Of a stretch of 64,000 nucleotides of DNA, positions 1 through 8,284 are shown in pieces. Position 1 is the first letter of the stretch. Every line of letters starts with the position of its first letter. Source of the DNA: UBA12170 sp964293475 (GTDB lineage Bacteria > Bacteroidota > Bacteroidia > Bacteroidales > UBA12170); assembly GCA_964293475.1 (NCBI GenBank), contig CAXYYJ010000025.1, forward strand, positions 1 through 64,000, written 5' to 3'. The translations under genes and the position numbers were made by a program. The notes beneath the pieces are model-generated. The model worked only from the letters and a program-made list of their open reading frames with translations, ran no database searches and was not told where the DNA came from.

Positions 1-78
1 TTCGCCTTCGCATTTTTTCCTGCCGATCGTTTTACATTTTAATCTCAAAAACAATCCGCCCATTACGTAAAAAATTAA

Positions 79-86
79 TAGATTTG
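79..86 (+). promoter_or_regulatory. Candidate -7 box for gpsA
   Basis: TAGATTTG fits the Bacteroidota -7 consensus TAnnTTTG and lies 19 bp before the gpsA ATG. No TTG sits at the usual -33 distance, so this is a weak call. Confidence 0.35.
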
Positions 87-105
87 CCACCCTAAATTCG
101 GATAG

Positions 106-1107
106 ATGGAGAACAAAACAAAAGTTTGTATAGTGGGTGGTGGTACTATGGGCACCTCATTGGGTAATGCTTTGGCCATGAAACCAGAATTGGAAGTAAC
201 CATATTGTCTATCGAAGAGTCTGTAGTTGAGTCGATTAATAAGAATCAAATCAATCATAAATACTTCCCAAATACCAAGCTTACCTGGCGACTCAGAGCG
301 ACAACCGATGCCAAGGTTTTAGCGAATTTTGAGTTTGTTTTTCTGGCCATTCCTTCTTCCGCTATCTTTGATTTTATTGAGGTGAACAAGAGCTATTTCC
401 ATCCGGAGGTGATTTTAATAAATCTGGCCAAAGGTTTAAGCAAGGACGAGCACTATACCATTGCCGAAAGTCTGATAGCTAAAACCCCCTATAAAATTGC
501 TACTTTCAAAGGGCCTACTTTTGCAAGGGAGCTGATTAATAATATGCCTACTGCTTTTACTGTTGGTGCTACAGATATTTCTTTGTTTCCGCGGTTTAAA
601 GATATGGTGAAAGGCACTTGTGTTCATTTGGATTATTCCACCGATATTCGGGGTGTTGAACTTCTTAGCGTTTTGAAAAATATTTATGCCATTGCTATTG
701 GAATAGTTGATGCTCAATACGATAGTCCTAACTTGCGTTTCTTGTTTCTTACCAAGGCATTTAATGAAATGCGTAATATTTTGATTAAGTTCGATGGAAA
801 GAAAAAAACAATATTTAAGTATTGTGGATATGGCGATTTTGGTTTAACCGCACTTAATGACCTTAGTCGTAATCGGACTTTGGGTTTATTGATTGGAAAA
901 GGATTTTACAGCGATAATAATGCATCCAATTTGGTTCTGGAAGGGAAAAATGCTGTTGATGTTTTTTGTCAAATTATTGAAAAGGAAGATGTTGGCGATG
1001 AGTTTAGAATAATCAAGGAGCTCAATAAAATATTATCAGGTAAATATGATATTGCCAATTTTATCCATGAGATTTTAGAAGAGCACGAAAGCGTTCCTAT
1101 TGATTAA
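106..1107 (+). CDS. gpsA: Glycerol-3-phosphate dehydrogenase [NAD(P)+]
   Basis: Cytosolic enzyme reducing dihydroxyacetone phosphate to sn-glycerol 3-phosphate, the backbone precursor of phospholipids. The 333-aa length is normal for GpsA. The N-terminus has a Rossmann dinucleotide motif (GGGTMGTSLGNALA, residues ~10-23). Family blocks follow: NLAKGLSKD, GPTFAREL, ELLSVLKNIYAIAIG with the conserved catalytic lysine region, and GYGDFGLTALNDLSRNR in the substrate-binding half. The ATG start at 106 is just downstream of a -7-like box. It is transcribed alone and converges on the minus-strand glycosyltransferase gene. Identity is confident from motif order and length. NAD versus NADP preference cannot be read from the sequence. 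Confidence 0.9.
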   Translation: MENKTKVCIVGGGTMGTSLGNALAMKPELEVTILSIEESVVESINKNQINHKYFPNTKLTWRLRATTDAKVLANFEFVFLAIPSSAIFDFIEVNKSYFHPEVILINLAKGLSKDEHYTIAESLIAKTPYKIATFKGPTFARELINNMPTAFTVGATDISLFPRFKDMVKGTCVHLDYSTDIRGVELLSVLKNIYAIAIGIVDAQYDSPNLRFLFLTKAFNEMRNILIKFDGKKKTIFKYCGYGDFGLTALNDLSRNRTLGLLIGKGFYSDNNASNLVLEGKNAVDVFCQIIEKEDVGDEFRIIKELNKILSGKYDIANFIHEILEEHESVPID

Positions 1108-1137
1108 TTGAATCAGCCTTTAGTTACAAGTCATTAA

Positions 1138-2433
1138 TTACATGGATTCCAGAATTTCATGCAGCTGCCTTGTCAGATTTTTCCTGCTAAATGAATCTAC
1201 ATTCTGACTGAGACTTGCTACTGAATTTTCAAGATACCCGTTAAACTCCTTATTAATGGCGGTTTTCATTCCATCAAGGTCTTCAAAATCCACGATAACT
1301 CCCGCTTGAGTTTGTTCTAAAATCTTTGCAATATCTCCGTTCACTGGTCCCTGTGCTAAAATGGGACGCAGAGCTGCTAAATACTCAAAAAACTTTCCGG
1401 TTAGTATTCCTTTGGCATTGAGCGAGTTGTTTACAGGTAAATATAATATTCGGGCGGAAGATTGTATGGCTGCAATTTCATTGTAGGGAAGGTAATCTAT
1501 AAATTGAGTTAAAGATTCGAGCTCATATTTTTTAATAAACTGACGGGCTTTGTAGTCGGTTTTGCCAATAAATTTTAGCTTTAATCGGGCTGCAAATTCC
1601 TGATTACTATGGCAAAGCTCTCTGAGTGTTTTGTAAAAAGATTCATGGCTCCTGTCGGCATTAATACTCCCCACATGCAGTATTGTGAAATCACCATCTA
1701 AATTTTTAGATGCAGATGGCTCAATGTCGAAGCCATTCGTGATAACATCTATACGACTTGTCGGGCTAATTTCAAGGAATTCGCTTTTCATGGTTTCGCC
1801 AACAACCACGACTCTATCAGCCTGCCTTAGCACTTTTTTCTCTAAATACTTATGGTAGAGATGGACGGGTTTTGAAACAGGAAGTTCTTTATAAAAATCA
1901 ATATTGGTCCAGGGGTCGCGAAAATCGGCCAGCCAATTTATTTTAAGTTGTTTTTTTAGTTTAGATGCTATAATGTGCAAGGAGTGGGGAGGCCCGGATG
2001 AAATGACAACGTCGATTTTCTCCTGAACTATATATTTTTTCAAAAACCTTACCGATGGATTTATCCAAAACATTTTAGCATCGGGGATAAAGAAATTGGC
2101 TCTGATAAACAGCGATATTTTATCCGCAAGGCTGGATTTGTTTCTATGGTCTTCGGTGAGAAAGCCGGCATTGAAATTTCCTTTTCTACGGGTAATTTTT
2201 TTATAGAATTCAAAAGGTTCCCAAATGGGTTTCTTTATCACAGTAATTCCTGAAGGAATATCCTCTAACAGAGAATTATCAAAAGCCGGGGCTTCAGGGT
2301 TTTCCGCTGTATAAACATGAATCTCGTAACCAAAATCTACCAAATACTTAACAAACTTGAGCCATCTCTGAACTCCTGCTCCTCCTGCCGGAGGCCAGTA
2401 ATAAGTGAGTATGAGAAGCTTTTTTTTTGTCAT
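1138..2433 (-). CDS. GT4-family glycosyltransferase
   Basis: A 431-aa GT-B fold glycosyltransferase (glycosyltransferase family 4 type), expected to move a sugar from a nucleotide-sugar donor onto a lipid- or polysaccharide-linked acceptor at the cytoplasmic membrane face. The N-terminus has the typical YYWPPAGGAGVQRWLKFVKYL block (quoted in part: PPAGGAGVQRW). The mid-region has ADFRDPW and the linker VITNGFD. The C-terminal half has ILHVGS and the donor-site region ending in GKFFEYLAALRPIL, where the E of FEYLA is the usual second EX7E-type glutamate. Its ATG directly follows the stop codon of the YfhO-like gene, so the two are probably translationally coupled. Both may act in surface glycan or lipoglycan synthesis (inference). 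The acceptor is unknown. Confidence 0.8.
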   Translation of the reverse strand: MTKKKLLILTYYWPPAGGAGVQRWLKFVKYLVDFGYEIHVYTAENPEAPAFDNSLLEDIPSGITVIKKPIWEPFEFYKKITRRKGNFNAGFLTEDHRNKSSLADKISLFIRANFFIPDAKMFWINPSVRFLKKYIVQEKIDVVISSGPPHSLHIIASKLKKQLKINWLADFRDPWTNIDFYKELPVSKPVHLYHKYLEKKVLRQADRVVVVGETMKSEFLEISPTSRIDVITNGFDIEPSASKNLDGDFTILHVGSINADRSHESFYKTLRELCHSNQEFAARLKLKFIGKTDYKARQFIKKYELESLTQFIDYLPYNEIAAIQSSARILYLPVNNSLNAKGILTGKFFEYLAALRPILAQGPVNGDIAKILEQTQAGVIVDFEDLDGMKTAINKEFNGYLENSVASLSQNVDSFSRKNLTRQLHEILESM

Positions 2434-4923
2434 TTAGCTTTGTTTCCTGCCATCCAAATAGCCTTTTATCTCACGGCCAACAATGCCAAGAAAGGCTAAG
2501 ATAAGTAGAATAGATCCCACCAACGCAATTTTTTCGCCAGTATAATAACTTTTTGGTAAAAATTTGAATTCTATGGTATGTTTTCCTTCTGGAACAATCA
2601 TGCCGCGAAGCGTGTAATTTACTCTGATATGAGGGGTTAATTTTCCATCAATATAGGCGTTCCAGCCTTTGTTGTAATAGATTTCGCTAAAAATAGCAAG
2701 TTGTTTGGACGATGCCTGAGATTCGTAAACCAAATGATTGGGCAAATACTGTTTGAGTTGAATTTCATTGGCAACATCGGCGACAGGCGACAATCCCTCA
2801 AGTTCTTTTTGGAATCTTTTATCAATGACCACCTGGCCTTTTGTACCCAATTGAGCTAAGGCATCTAATTCTTCGTTGGCATCCGATGCCCATGTAATCT
2901 CTTCGGCAAACCAGGCATTGCCAAAGGCATAAGGATTCGTTAGCGGTTGGCCTTGTGGATTGTAAATAATATACTTGGTATTAAGCATGTTAAGGGCAGG
3001 CAAGCCTTTTAGGGTCTGATTTACTTCTTCGAAACTGGCCGCATTTTTCATGGTAGCAACAAGGCTCGAAATCTCATTTTGAAGTCTGAAGTCAATCAAA
3101 TCCTGATAGCGGCCCAATTTGGCTGAGTGATATCCGCCAATTGATTTGTGAAAATAACTTGTGGCGCCGTCATTAAAGGGATTCCCCAGATTCAAGACTC
3201 TGTAATCTAATGATTTATCTTCTAAAATCGCTTTGTCGGCCACAGATGGTGTATAGGGGTTTTCAACCCTTCTCTGAGTATCGAAATTTTCATCGTTGAC
3301 GTATCTGCGGTTAATGGTAAACATATCGGCCAAAAGTAAAACTGCAAATGCCACCAGAAGAATGGGTTTGTTGAGTTTTTTGAGTGAAAAAGCATAGAGC
3401 AATCCAGCCATCAATAAAATATAGATAAAGCTTCTAAGCACATCGGCTTTAAAAATACTGATTCGGGCGGCTTCCATATTTTTAACAAAATCAGCAGCCT
3501 GAGCATTTCCGCTAAGTTGTTGTGCTTCCATTTGACTCAGGAAATTAAAAAACAAAGTTGGAAGCAGATAAAACACCAAAAGCAATCCGCCTGTTAAACC
3601 AAAGGCAATGAAAAATTCTCTTTGTTTTTGTTGAATGAGTTCAGGTTTTTTAATCACTTCCCAGATGGCCAGAACAGCTAAAACCGGAATTGTAAATTCG
3701 GCCAAAACCAGAATCATACTCACGGCTCGGAATTTATTATAAAGAGGAAAATACTCAAGCATGAAATTGGTGAGCGGCATAAAATTCTTTCCCCAGGCCA
3801 GAACTATACTAAAAACTGTTCCGGCAAAAAGAGCCCATTTAAGCCATCCCTTCACATAAAACATCCCCAGAACAAATAGAAAAACCATGATGGCACCTGC
3901 ATAGGTTGGACCGGAAGTAAAAGGTTGGTCGCCCCAATAGGACGAAATTCTGTTTTGAGCAAAGGCCGAACGATATTGTGGGTCAACTTTTTCCATGGCA
4001 TCTTTATTGGCAGCAAGCGCACCAGAACCGCCGCCCTTGGCATTGGGAATAAGTAAACTCCAGCTCTCGCCAATACCATAACTCCATTGGGTGGCATAGT
4101 CTTTATCCAATCCACTGGTTTGTATATTCCCATCTTTTACCAATTCCGATTTTCCACGCATTGATTGTGAAGAATACTCCGAAGTAACCCATAAGTTGGC
4201 GATATTTGGCAGAACCGCTAATATAGCGGCAATGACCAAAACGCCAGTGGCTTTTGCAAAATCGGGTAATGCCTTGCGCTTCAGGTGGTCTATAAGGATA
4301 AAGATTCCCAGGATTAGTATAAAAAGAAGCAAATAATAGGTAATTTGAAGATGGTTTGCCTGAATTTCCAGAGCAGCAAAAAGTGCCGTAAGAATTCCCC
4401 CCAGCAAATATTTTCCGCGATAAGTTAGAATAATGGAGCCAATAAGAGGAGCCATATAGGCAATGGCATGGGCTTTTGAGTTATGCCCTGCCTCCAGAAT
4501 AATGATAAAATAGGAAGAAAAAGCAAAGCCAAAGCTTCCAATGAGTGCCAGCCACGGGTCAACTTTTAGAATGATGAGCAATATAAAAAAACCAAGAAAA
4601 TACAGAAAAACCAGGTTAACATGTTGTGGAAGAGCCAATTTTATGACTTTATCTATCTTTTTAACCCAATTGTTAGGATAGGTTGTAGAAATTTGATAGG
4701 CAGGCATTCCACCAAACATTCCATTGGTCCAAAGGGCTTCTTCGCCTGTTTTTTCACGAAAATCGACGAGTTCTTTCGACATTCCTTTGAAGATGGTGAT
4801 ATCACTTTGCTTCAGTTTTTTTCCTTCCAAAATGGGGCTTAGGAAAGCAAAACTAAGAATGACGAATATTATTATAGCCGCCAAATAAGGCATAAGTTTT
4901 AATACAATGCTTTGGTTTTTCAT
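2434..4923 (-). CDS. YfhO-family multi-pass membrane protein
   Basis: An 829-aa polytopic protein with about a dozen hydrophobic segments in the first ~520 residues, then a large soluble domain (~540-790), then a last transmembrane helix (~797-815, ALVGSILLILAFLGIVG). This matches the Bacteroidota YfhO family, related to GT-C glycosyltransferases and their lipid-phosphate-sugar-dependent transfer. Family hallmarks are the acidic turn after TM1 (KLKQSDITIFKGMSKE), AWGKNFMPLT in the middle, and the C-terminal NKGWNAYIDGK with GKHTIEFKFLPKSYY. In Gram-positive relatives YfhO glycosylates lipoteichoic acid. The substrate in Bacteroidota is not established. Its stop codon abuts the downstream glycosyltransferase start, suggesting a shared pathway. 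Confidence 0.8.
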   Translation of the reverse strand: MKNQSIVLKLMPYLAAIIIFVILSFAFLSPILEGKKLKQSDITIFKGMSKELVDFREKTGEEALWTNGMFGGMPAYQISTTYPNNWVKKIDKVIKLALPQHVNLVFLYFLGFFILLIILKVDPWLALIGSFGFAFSSYFIIILEAGHNSKAHAIAYMAPLIGSIILTYRGKYLLGGILTALFAALEIQANHLQITYYLLLFILILGIFILIDHLKRKALPDFAKATGVLVIAAILAVLPNIANLWVTSEYSSQSMRGKSELVKDGNIQTSGLDKDYATQWSYGIGESWSLLIPNAKGGGSGALAANKDAMEKVDPQYRSAFAQNRISSYWGDQPFTSGPTYAGAIMVFLFVLGMFYVKGWLKWALFAGTVFSIVLAWGKNFMPLTNFMLEYFPLYNKFRAVSMILVLAEFTIPVLAVLAIWEVIKKPELIQQKQREFFIAFGLTGGLLLVFYLLPTLFFNFLSQMEAQQLSGNAQAADFVKNMEAARISIFKADVLRSFIYILLMAGLLYAFSLKKLNKPILLVAFAVLLLADMFTINRRYVNDENFDTQRRVENPYTPSVADKAILEDKSLDYRVLNLGNPFNDGATSYFHKSIGGYHSAKLGRYQDLIDFRLQNEISSLVATMKNAASFEEVNQTLKGLPALNMLNTKYIIYNPQGQPLTNPYAFGNAWFAEEITWASDANEELDALAQLGTKGQVVIDKRFQKELEGLSPVADVANEIQLKQYLPNHLVYESQASSKQLAIFSEIYYNKGWNAYIDGKLTPHIRVNYTLRGMIVPEGKHTIEFKFLPKSYYTGEKIALVGSILLILAFLGIVGREIKGYLDGRKQS

Positions 4924-5004
4924 CCTGATTATAGATTAAAATTTGATTTTTATTATTCCTGCAAACAAGCTAATATAAGCTATTGACTTATGTGCCGGAA
5001 AGTT

Positions 5005-5271
5005 TTATTTTTTAGGTTTTTCGTCTTTAATTTCTTCAAAATCAACATAATCGCCAAGTTCTTGTTTGGCTGGATTGGGTTTTGAGTTGGCTTGTGATTC
5101 GCTATAAAAATCCCTTACGAACCCTTCCTGATTTTGGGTCTGATTCATGGTTTTTTCCATGTTTTTTTGTAAACGGCGGAAAAGAAGGGTCATGAAAAAT
5201 GGTGCCAGCCAACGGAATAAATAGGGCAAAAGGATTATAATAAGCAGGATAATAAATAATGTATTCAGCAT
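5005..5271 (-). CDS. DUF4834-like small membrane protein
   Basis: An 88-aa protein with an N-terminal hydrophobic helix (residues ~4-22, LFIILLIIILLPYLFRWL) and a charged tail ending GDYVDFEEIKDEKPKK. The N-terminal helix plus terminal 'G(D/E)YVDFEEI' is the pattern I associate with DUF4834 in Bacteroidota. Function is unknown. It lies 81 bp upstream of the yfhO-like gene on the same strand and may be cotranscribed with it. Confidence 0.65.
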   Translation of the reverse strand: MLNTLFIILLIIILLPYLFRWLAPFFMTLLFRRLQKNMEKTMNQTQNQEGFVRDFYSESQANSKPNPAKQELGDYVDFEEIKDEKPKK

Positions 5272-5418
5272 TTGATAGTTAAATTTTTGGCGAATTTACT
5301 CATTACCCTTCAATCACCAAAATATGCAAATTAATTATTGTTAAAAAAGGCCTGATTTTCTTTTTAGGACTTGCTCCTTAAGCAACAAATAATTAGGGAG
5401 TTTAATGAGTATCCTGGT

Positions 5419-5925
5419 TTATAGAAGTTGCTCAAGCTTAGCTTCAATTTCATCGGTTCGGCTTGAAAACATCAGGATGACACCCTGGGGGTTTAATAAC
5501 ATAATGAATGGTATCATGGAAATTTGATAGGATTGAGCAATCTCAGAATCAAAAGCCAAAGTATCGTGAAGTTGGAGATAGGTGAGTTGGTCTGTAATTA
5601 CTGCGTTTTGCCAGTTTTCGGCTTTTTGATCCAAATTTACTCCAATAATCTGAATCTGACTGTTATACTTCGAACTGAGTGACTGCATTTTCGGGTTTTC
5701 CCGCCTGCATATGCTACACCAGCTTGCCCAAAAATCTACCACTACATATTTCCCCCTGAATTCATATAACTCTCTGTAATTCCCATCTTTATCGGCCAAT
5801 TTGAAATTAGGGGCCGTACTTCCAATGACAGCTGCGGTTTTGTTTTTATCAGAGTCATCTTTATTACAGCCTGTTAAAATCAATAAAAACACAAGAAAAA
5901 TAGTTGTCGTTAGTTTCATCGGCAT
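5419..5925 (-). CDS. TlpA-like thiol-disulfide lipoprotein
   Basis: A 168-aa periplasm-facing lipoprotein. The signal peptide ends in the lipobox LTGC near residue 20. A thioredoxin-like fold of the AhpC/TSA-TlpA type follows: APNFKL start, WASWCSICRRENP with a CxxC redox pair, and the cis-proline loop at SMIPFIMLL. Such proteins reduce disulfides of periplasmic or outer-membrane proteins, for example in cytochrome maturation or oxidative defence. The CSIC dipeptide differs from the common C(P/G)xC. Two adjacent ATGs (5925 and 5919) are possible starts. A TATCTTTG box lies ~50 bp upstream. It is divergent from the exonuclease gene. Confidence 0.85.
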   Translation of the reverse strand: MPMKLTTTIFLVFLLILTGCNKDDSDKNKTAAVIGSTAPNFKLADKDGNYRELYEFRGKYVVVDFWASWCSICRRENPKMQSLSSKYNSQIQIIGVNLDQKAENWQNAVITDQLTYLQLHDTLAFDSEIAQSYQISMIPFIMLLNPQGVILMFSSRTDEIEAKLEQLL

Positions 5926-5974
5926 CGTGTTTCAATTTTTATCATGGTATAATCATTTGCAATATTTTCAAGAA

Positions 5975-5982
5975 CAAAGATA
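5975..5982 (-). promoter_or_regulatory. -7 box for the TlpA-like gene
   Basis: On the minus strand this reads TATCTTTG, a match to TAnnTTTG, about 50 bp upstream of the start codon. No clear TTG was found at -33. Confidence 0.45.
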
Positions 5983-6037
5983 GCTGCATTTCGATTAAAA
6001 AACTGTGTTTTGTTAATTCATCAATACGAGGAAATAT

Positions 6038-6045
6038 TACTTTTG
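6038..6045 (+). promoter_or_regulatory. -7 box deciding the start of the exonuclease/GIY-YIG gene
   Basis: TACTTTTG matches TAnnTTTG, with a TTG 25 bp further upstream. It lies just 6 bp before the ATG at 6052. If used, the mRNA would be nearly leaderless and the upstream in-frame TTG at 6010 could not be the start. Confidence 0.4.
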
Positions 6046-6051
6046 TCGGCT

Positions 6052-7407
6052 ATGGAAAGGTTTGCAGTAATTGATGTGGAGACAACCGGACTCAGTCCGA
6101 AAGTGGAGCGGTTAACAGAAATTGCCATTGTTGTACTGGAAGATGGACAAGTTGTTGAAGAATATAGTACTCTGATAAATCCCGAAAAAAGCATTCCTTA
6201 TCATATAACTCAGCTTACAGGAATCAACAACCAGATGGTTCAAAATGCCCCGTTTTTCTACGAAATTGCAAAGAAAATTGTTGAGCTCACCGAATCATGC
6301 ACATTTGTAGCCCATAATGCATCGTTTGATTATCGTTTTATTCAGGCCGAATTTGCACGTTATGGATACGATTATCAGCGCAAGGTTCTCGATACGGTAA
6401 AGCTGGCCCGTAAACTTATGCCGGGATTTCCATCCTATAGTTTAGGAAATCTGAGCAGACAGTTGGGTATTAAAATAGAAAACCGGCACAGGGCACTGGG
6501 GGACGCTTTGGCTACTGTAGAAGTTTTTCGGATGATTATGGGAGTTCGATCGAATGTTAGTGATCTTAATGTGAAGGGATTGCATACTCATTTAGACAAA
6601 AAAGTTCTGGAATCACTTCCTCACGAAACCGGGGTTTATTATTTTTTCAACGACAAGCAAGAGCTCATTTATATTGGCAAAAGCAATAATATTCACAGTC
6701 GGGTTTATTCACATCTGAACAATACAACCACAAGAAAAGCCATGGAAATGCGCGAAAAAATCTGTAATATAGATTTTGAGCTTTGTGGCAGCGAACTTGT
6801 TGCTTTGCTGATGGAATCGGCAGAAATTAAAAGACATTTGCCCATTTATAACCGTGCTCAACGCCGAACCAATTTTCAGTGGGGAATATTTGACGATATG
6901 GACTCCATGGGATATCGCAGTCTGAAAATCTTTAAAACATCGGATAGGCCGGATGTACCAATAAATGTCTATACATCAAAGCTTTCGGCGCAGAGTGAGC
7001 TTGAGCGTTGGACTGAGCTAAACGAGTTATGTCAAAAAGTCAACGGGCTATATCAGAGCACCGGAGCTTGTTTTCATTATGCAATAAAGCAATGCAAAGG
7101 CGCTTGTATTGGCATAGAAAGCCCGGAATCCTATAATGAGAGGGTGGAATCCATGATGAATGTTTTTCAATACGAAAACGCCAATATGCTCATTATTGAG
7201 CCTGGAAGAAACGCCAGTGAAAAATCGGTAATTCTCATTGAGTCAAATGTTTATCGCGGATTTGGATTTGTTGGTGTCGAAGAGCTGGACCAACCCATCG
7301 AAATCATTAAATCATTGATAAAACCCCAGACAGACAACAAAGATGTTGCTGTTATAATCCGGGGTTTCCTACGAAATAAATCCCCCGAAGCAATCATTGG
7401 ATTTTAA
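6052..7407 (+). CDS. DEDDh exonuclease-GIY-YIG nuclease fusion protein
   Basis: A 451-aa two-nuclease protein. Residues ~1-170 form a DnaQ/Pol III epsilon-type 3'-5' exonuclease: VIDVETTG (Exo I), HNASFDYRFI (Exo II) and HRALGDALAT (Exo III, DEDDh). Residues ~195-275 form a UvrC/Cho-type GIY-YIG endonuclease domain (ETGVYYFFNDK, YIGKSNNIHSRVYSHL, then a glutamate at MESAEIK). The remaining ~170 residues are conserved-looking but unrecognised, with a Cys-rich CFHYAIKQCKGAC. The architecture suggests DNA repair (UvrC/Cho-like incision plus end processing). I chose ATG 6052 over TTG 6010 because homology begins at the ATG. A rho-independent terminator follows at 7422. Confidence 0.85.
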   Translation: MERFAVIDVETTGLSPKVERLTEIAIVVLEDGQVVEEYSTLINPEKSIPYHITQLTGINNQMVQNAPFFYEIAKKIVELTESCTFVAHNASFDYRFIQAEFARYGYDYQRKVLDTVKLARKLMPGFPSYSLGNLSRQLGIKIENRHRALGDALATVEVFRMIMGVRSNVSDLNVKGLHTHLDKKVLESLPHETGVYYFFNDKQELIYIGKSNNIHSRVYSHLNNTTTRKAMEMREKICNIDFELCGSELVALLMESAEIKRHLPIYNRAQRRTNFQWGIFDDMDSMGYRSLKIFKTSDRPDVPINVYTSKLSAQSELERWTELNELCQKVNGLYQSTGACFHYAIKQCKGACIGIESPESYNERVESMMNVFQYENANMLIIEPGRNASEKSVILIESNVYRGFGFVGVEELDQPIEIIKSLIKPQTDNKDVAVIIRGFLRNKSPEAIIGF

Positions 7408-7421
7408 ACAAATTCGCAATC

Positions 7422-7448
7422 TTGATACAGGTATCAATTTCCTTTTTT
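7422..7448 (+). terminator. Rho-independent terminator after the exonuclease gene
   Basis: Stem TTGATA/TATCAA with loop CAGG, followed by TTTCCTTTTTT. It lies 15 bp after the plus-strand stop codon and reaches the 3' end of the convergent thioredoxin gene. Confidence 0.6.
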
Positions 7449-7896
7449 ATTGAATAAAGGGTTCTAATTCTTTTAGCAATTGCGATTTGGTTTTTACGCC
7501 TACAAGCTGTTTTACAATATTGCCATCTTTAAAAATAAGAATGGTCGGAATACTTCTAATCCCATATTTGCGGGCAGTATTCTGGTTTTTGTCAACATCC
7601 ATTTTGCAAATCTGGGCTTTGTTTTTGATCTCGTTGGCTAAGTCATTCACAATTGGCCCCTGGATACGGCAAGGCGAACACCATGGAGCCCAAAAATCAA
7701 CAAGAGTGACGCCTTTTTTTATCACGGCTGCAAAATTTTGGTCAGTCAGTTCTTTGGTATATTCGCTTGTTTCTGGACCAAGACCAGCCGTTAGAAGATG
7801 ACGCATTTTGTACATTCTGAAGATGAGGAAGATAACAATGGCTGCAATAATTAATACAGGAATGAGTAAATTCCAGTTAGTTTGAAGTAAAATCAT
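7447..7896 (-). CDS. Membrane-anchored thioredoxin
   Basis: A 149-aa protein with one N-terminal transmembrane helix (residues ~8-26, NLLIPVLIIAAIVIFLIF) and a classical thioredoxin domain (~45-149). The active site is WAPWCSPC and the cis-proline loop is IRSIPTIL. The helix is an uncleaved anchor rather than a clear signal peptide. Helix 1 is preceded by few positive charges and followed by RMYKMRH, so topology is uncertain. The start overlaps the 3' end of the next thioredoxin gene by 20 bp, indicating one operon. Role: dithiol-disulfide exchange. Target proteins are unknown. Confidence 0.85.
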   Translation of the reverse strand: MILLQTNWNLLIPVLIIAAIVIFLIFRMYKMRHLLTAGLGPETSEYTKELTDQNFAAVIKKGVTLVDFWAPWCSPCRIQGPIVNDLANEIKNKAQICKMDVDKNQNTARKYGIRSIPTILIFKDGNIVKQLVGVKTKSQLLKELEPFIQ

Positions 7897-8212
7897 AGGT
7901 TTTTTTGGTTTTTAGAATACTATTTAGCATGATTTCTTTTGAATGAATGCCTGCAAATCGCTGTATTTCAGTTCCGTTGAAATAAAGCACCAGGGATGGG
8001 ATATTTTTAATGCCTTGTTTTTGGGCAATCAGTTTATTATCGTTTATATCTACTTTAGCTACGGTAATTTCTCCCTGAACTTCAATGGCTAATTGCTCGA
8101 GAATGGGCAACTGTGTGAGGCATGGAGCGCACCAGGGAGCCCAATAATCCACCAAAATCCATCCTGTTGAAATTGCCTGTTCGAAATTCAGAAAATTTAG
8201 GGTATTTATCAT
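7877..8212 (-). CDS. Thioredoxin-like protein
   Basis: A 111-aa cytosolic thioredoxin fold with active site WAPWCAPC and cis-Pro loop IKNIPSLVLY. The length is near that of typical thioredoxins (~105 aa). The CAPC site replaces the standard CGPC, which would alter redox potential. It is the first gene of a two-gene operon with the membrane-anchored thioredoxin, overlapping it by 20 bp. A TATATTTG box lies 18 bp upstream. It could be a general electron carrier or a dedicated partner of its neighbour. Confidence 0.85.
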   Translation of the reverse strand: MINTLNFLNFEQAISTGWILVDYWAPWCAPCLTQLPILEQLAIEVQGEITVAKVDINDNKLIAQKQGIKNIPSLVLYFNGTEIQRFAGIHSKEIMLNSILKTKKTYDFTSN

Positions 8213-8229
8213 AGAAATAAAAAATCGGG

Positions 8230-8237
8230 CAAATATA
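8230..8237 (-). promoter_or_regulatory. -7 box for the thioredoxin pair
   Basis: On the minus strand this reads TATATTTG (TAnnTTTG), 18 bp upstream of the ATG at 8212. No TTG was seen at the right -33 distance. Confidence 0.5.
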
Positions 8238-8259
8238 GTTGAAAATTTTAAAGGGCTCG

Positions 8260-8282
8260 TATGAGAGCAATTTGCTCTTATA
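8260..8282 (-). terminator. Hairpin after the K+ channel gene, possible weak terminator
   Basis: Stem TATGAGAGC/GCTCTTATA (one G-U pair) with loop AATTT, directly downstream of the channel stop codon at 8285. No strong U tract follows on the minus strand, so termination is uncertain. Confidence 0.35.
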
Positions 8283-8284
8283 GT

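Noticed and set aside
6010..6051. TTG start adding 14 residues to the exonuclease/GIY-YIG protein
   Set aside because: The added residues have no homology to DnaQ-type exonucleases, and a -7 box at 6038-6045 falls inside the extension.
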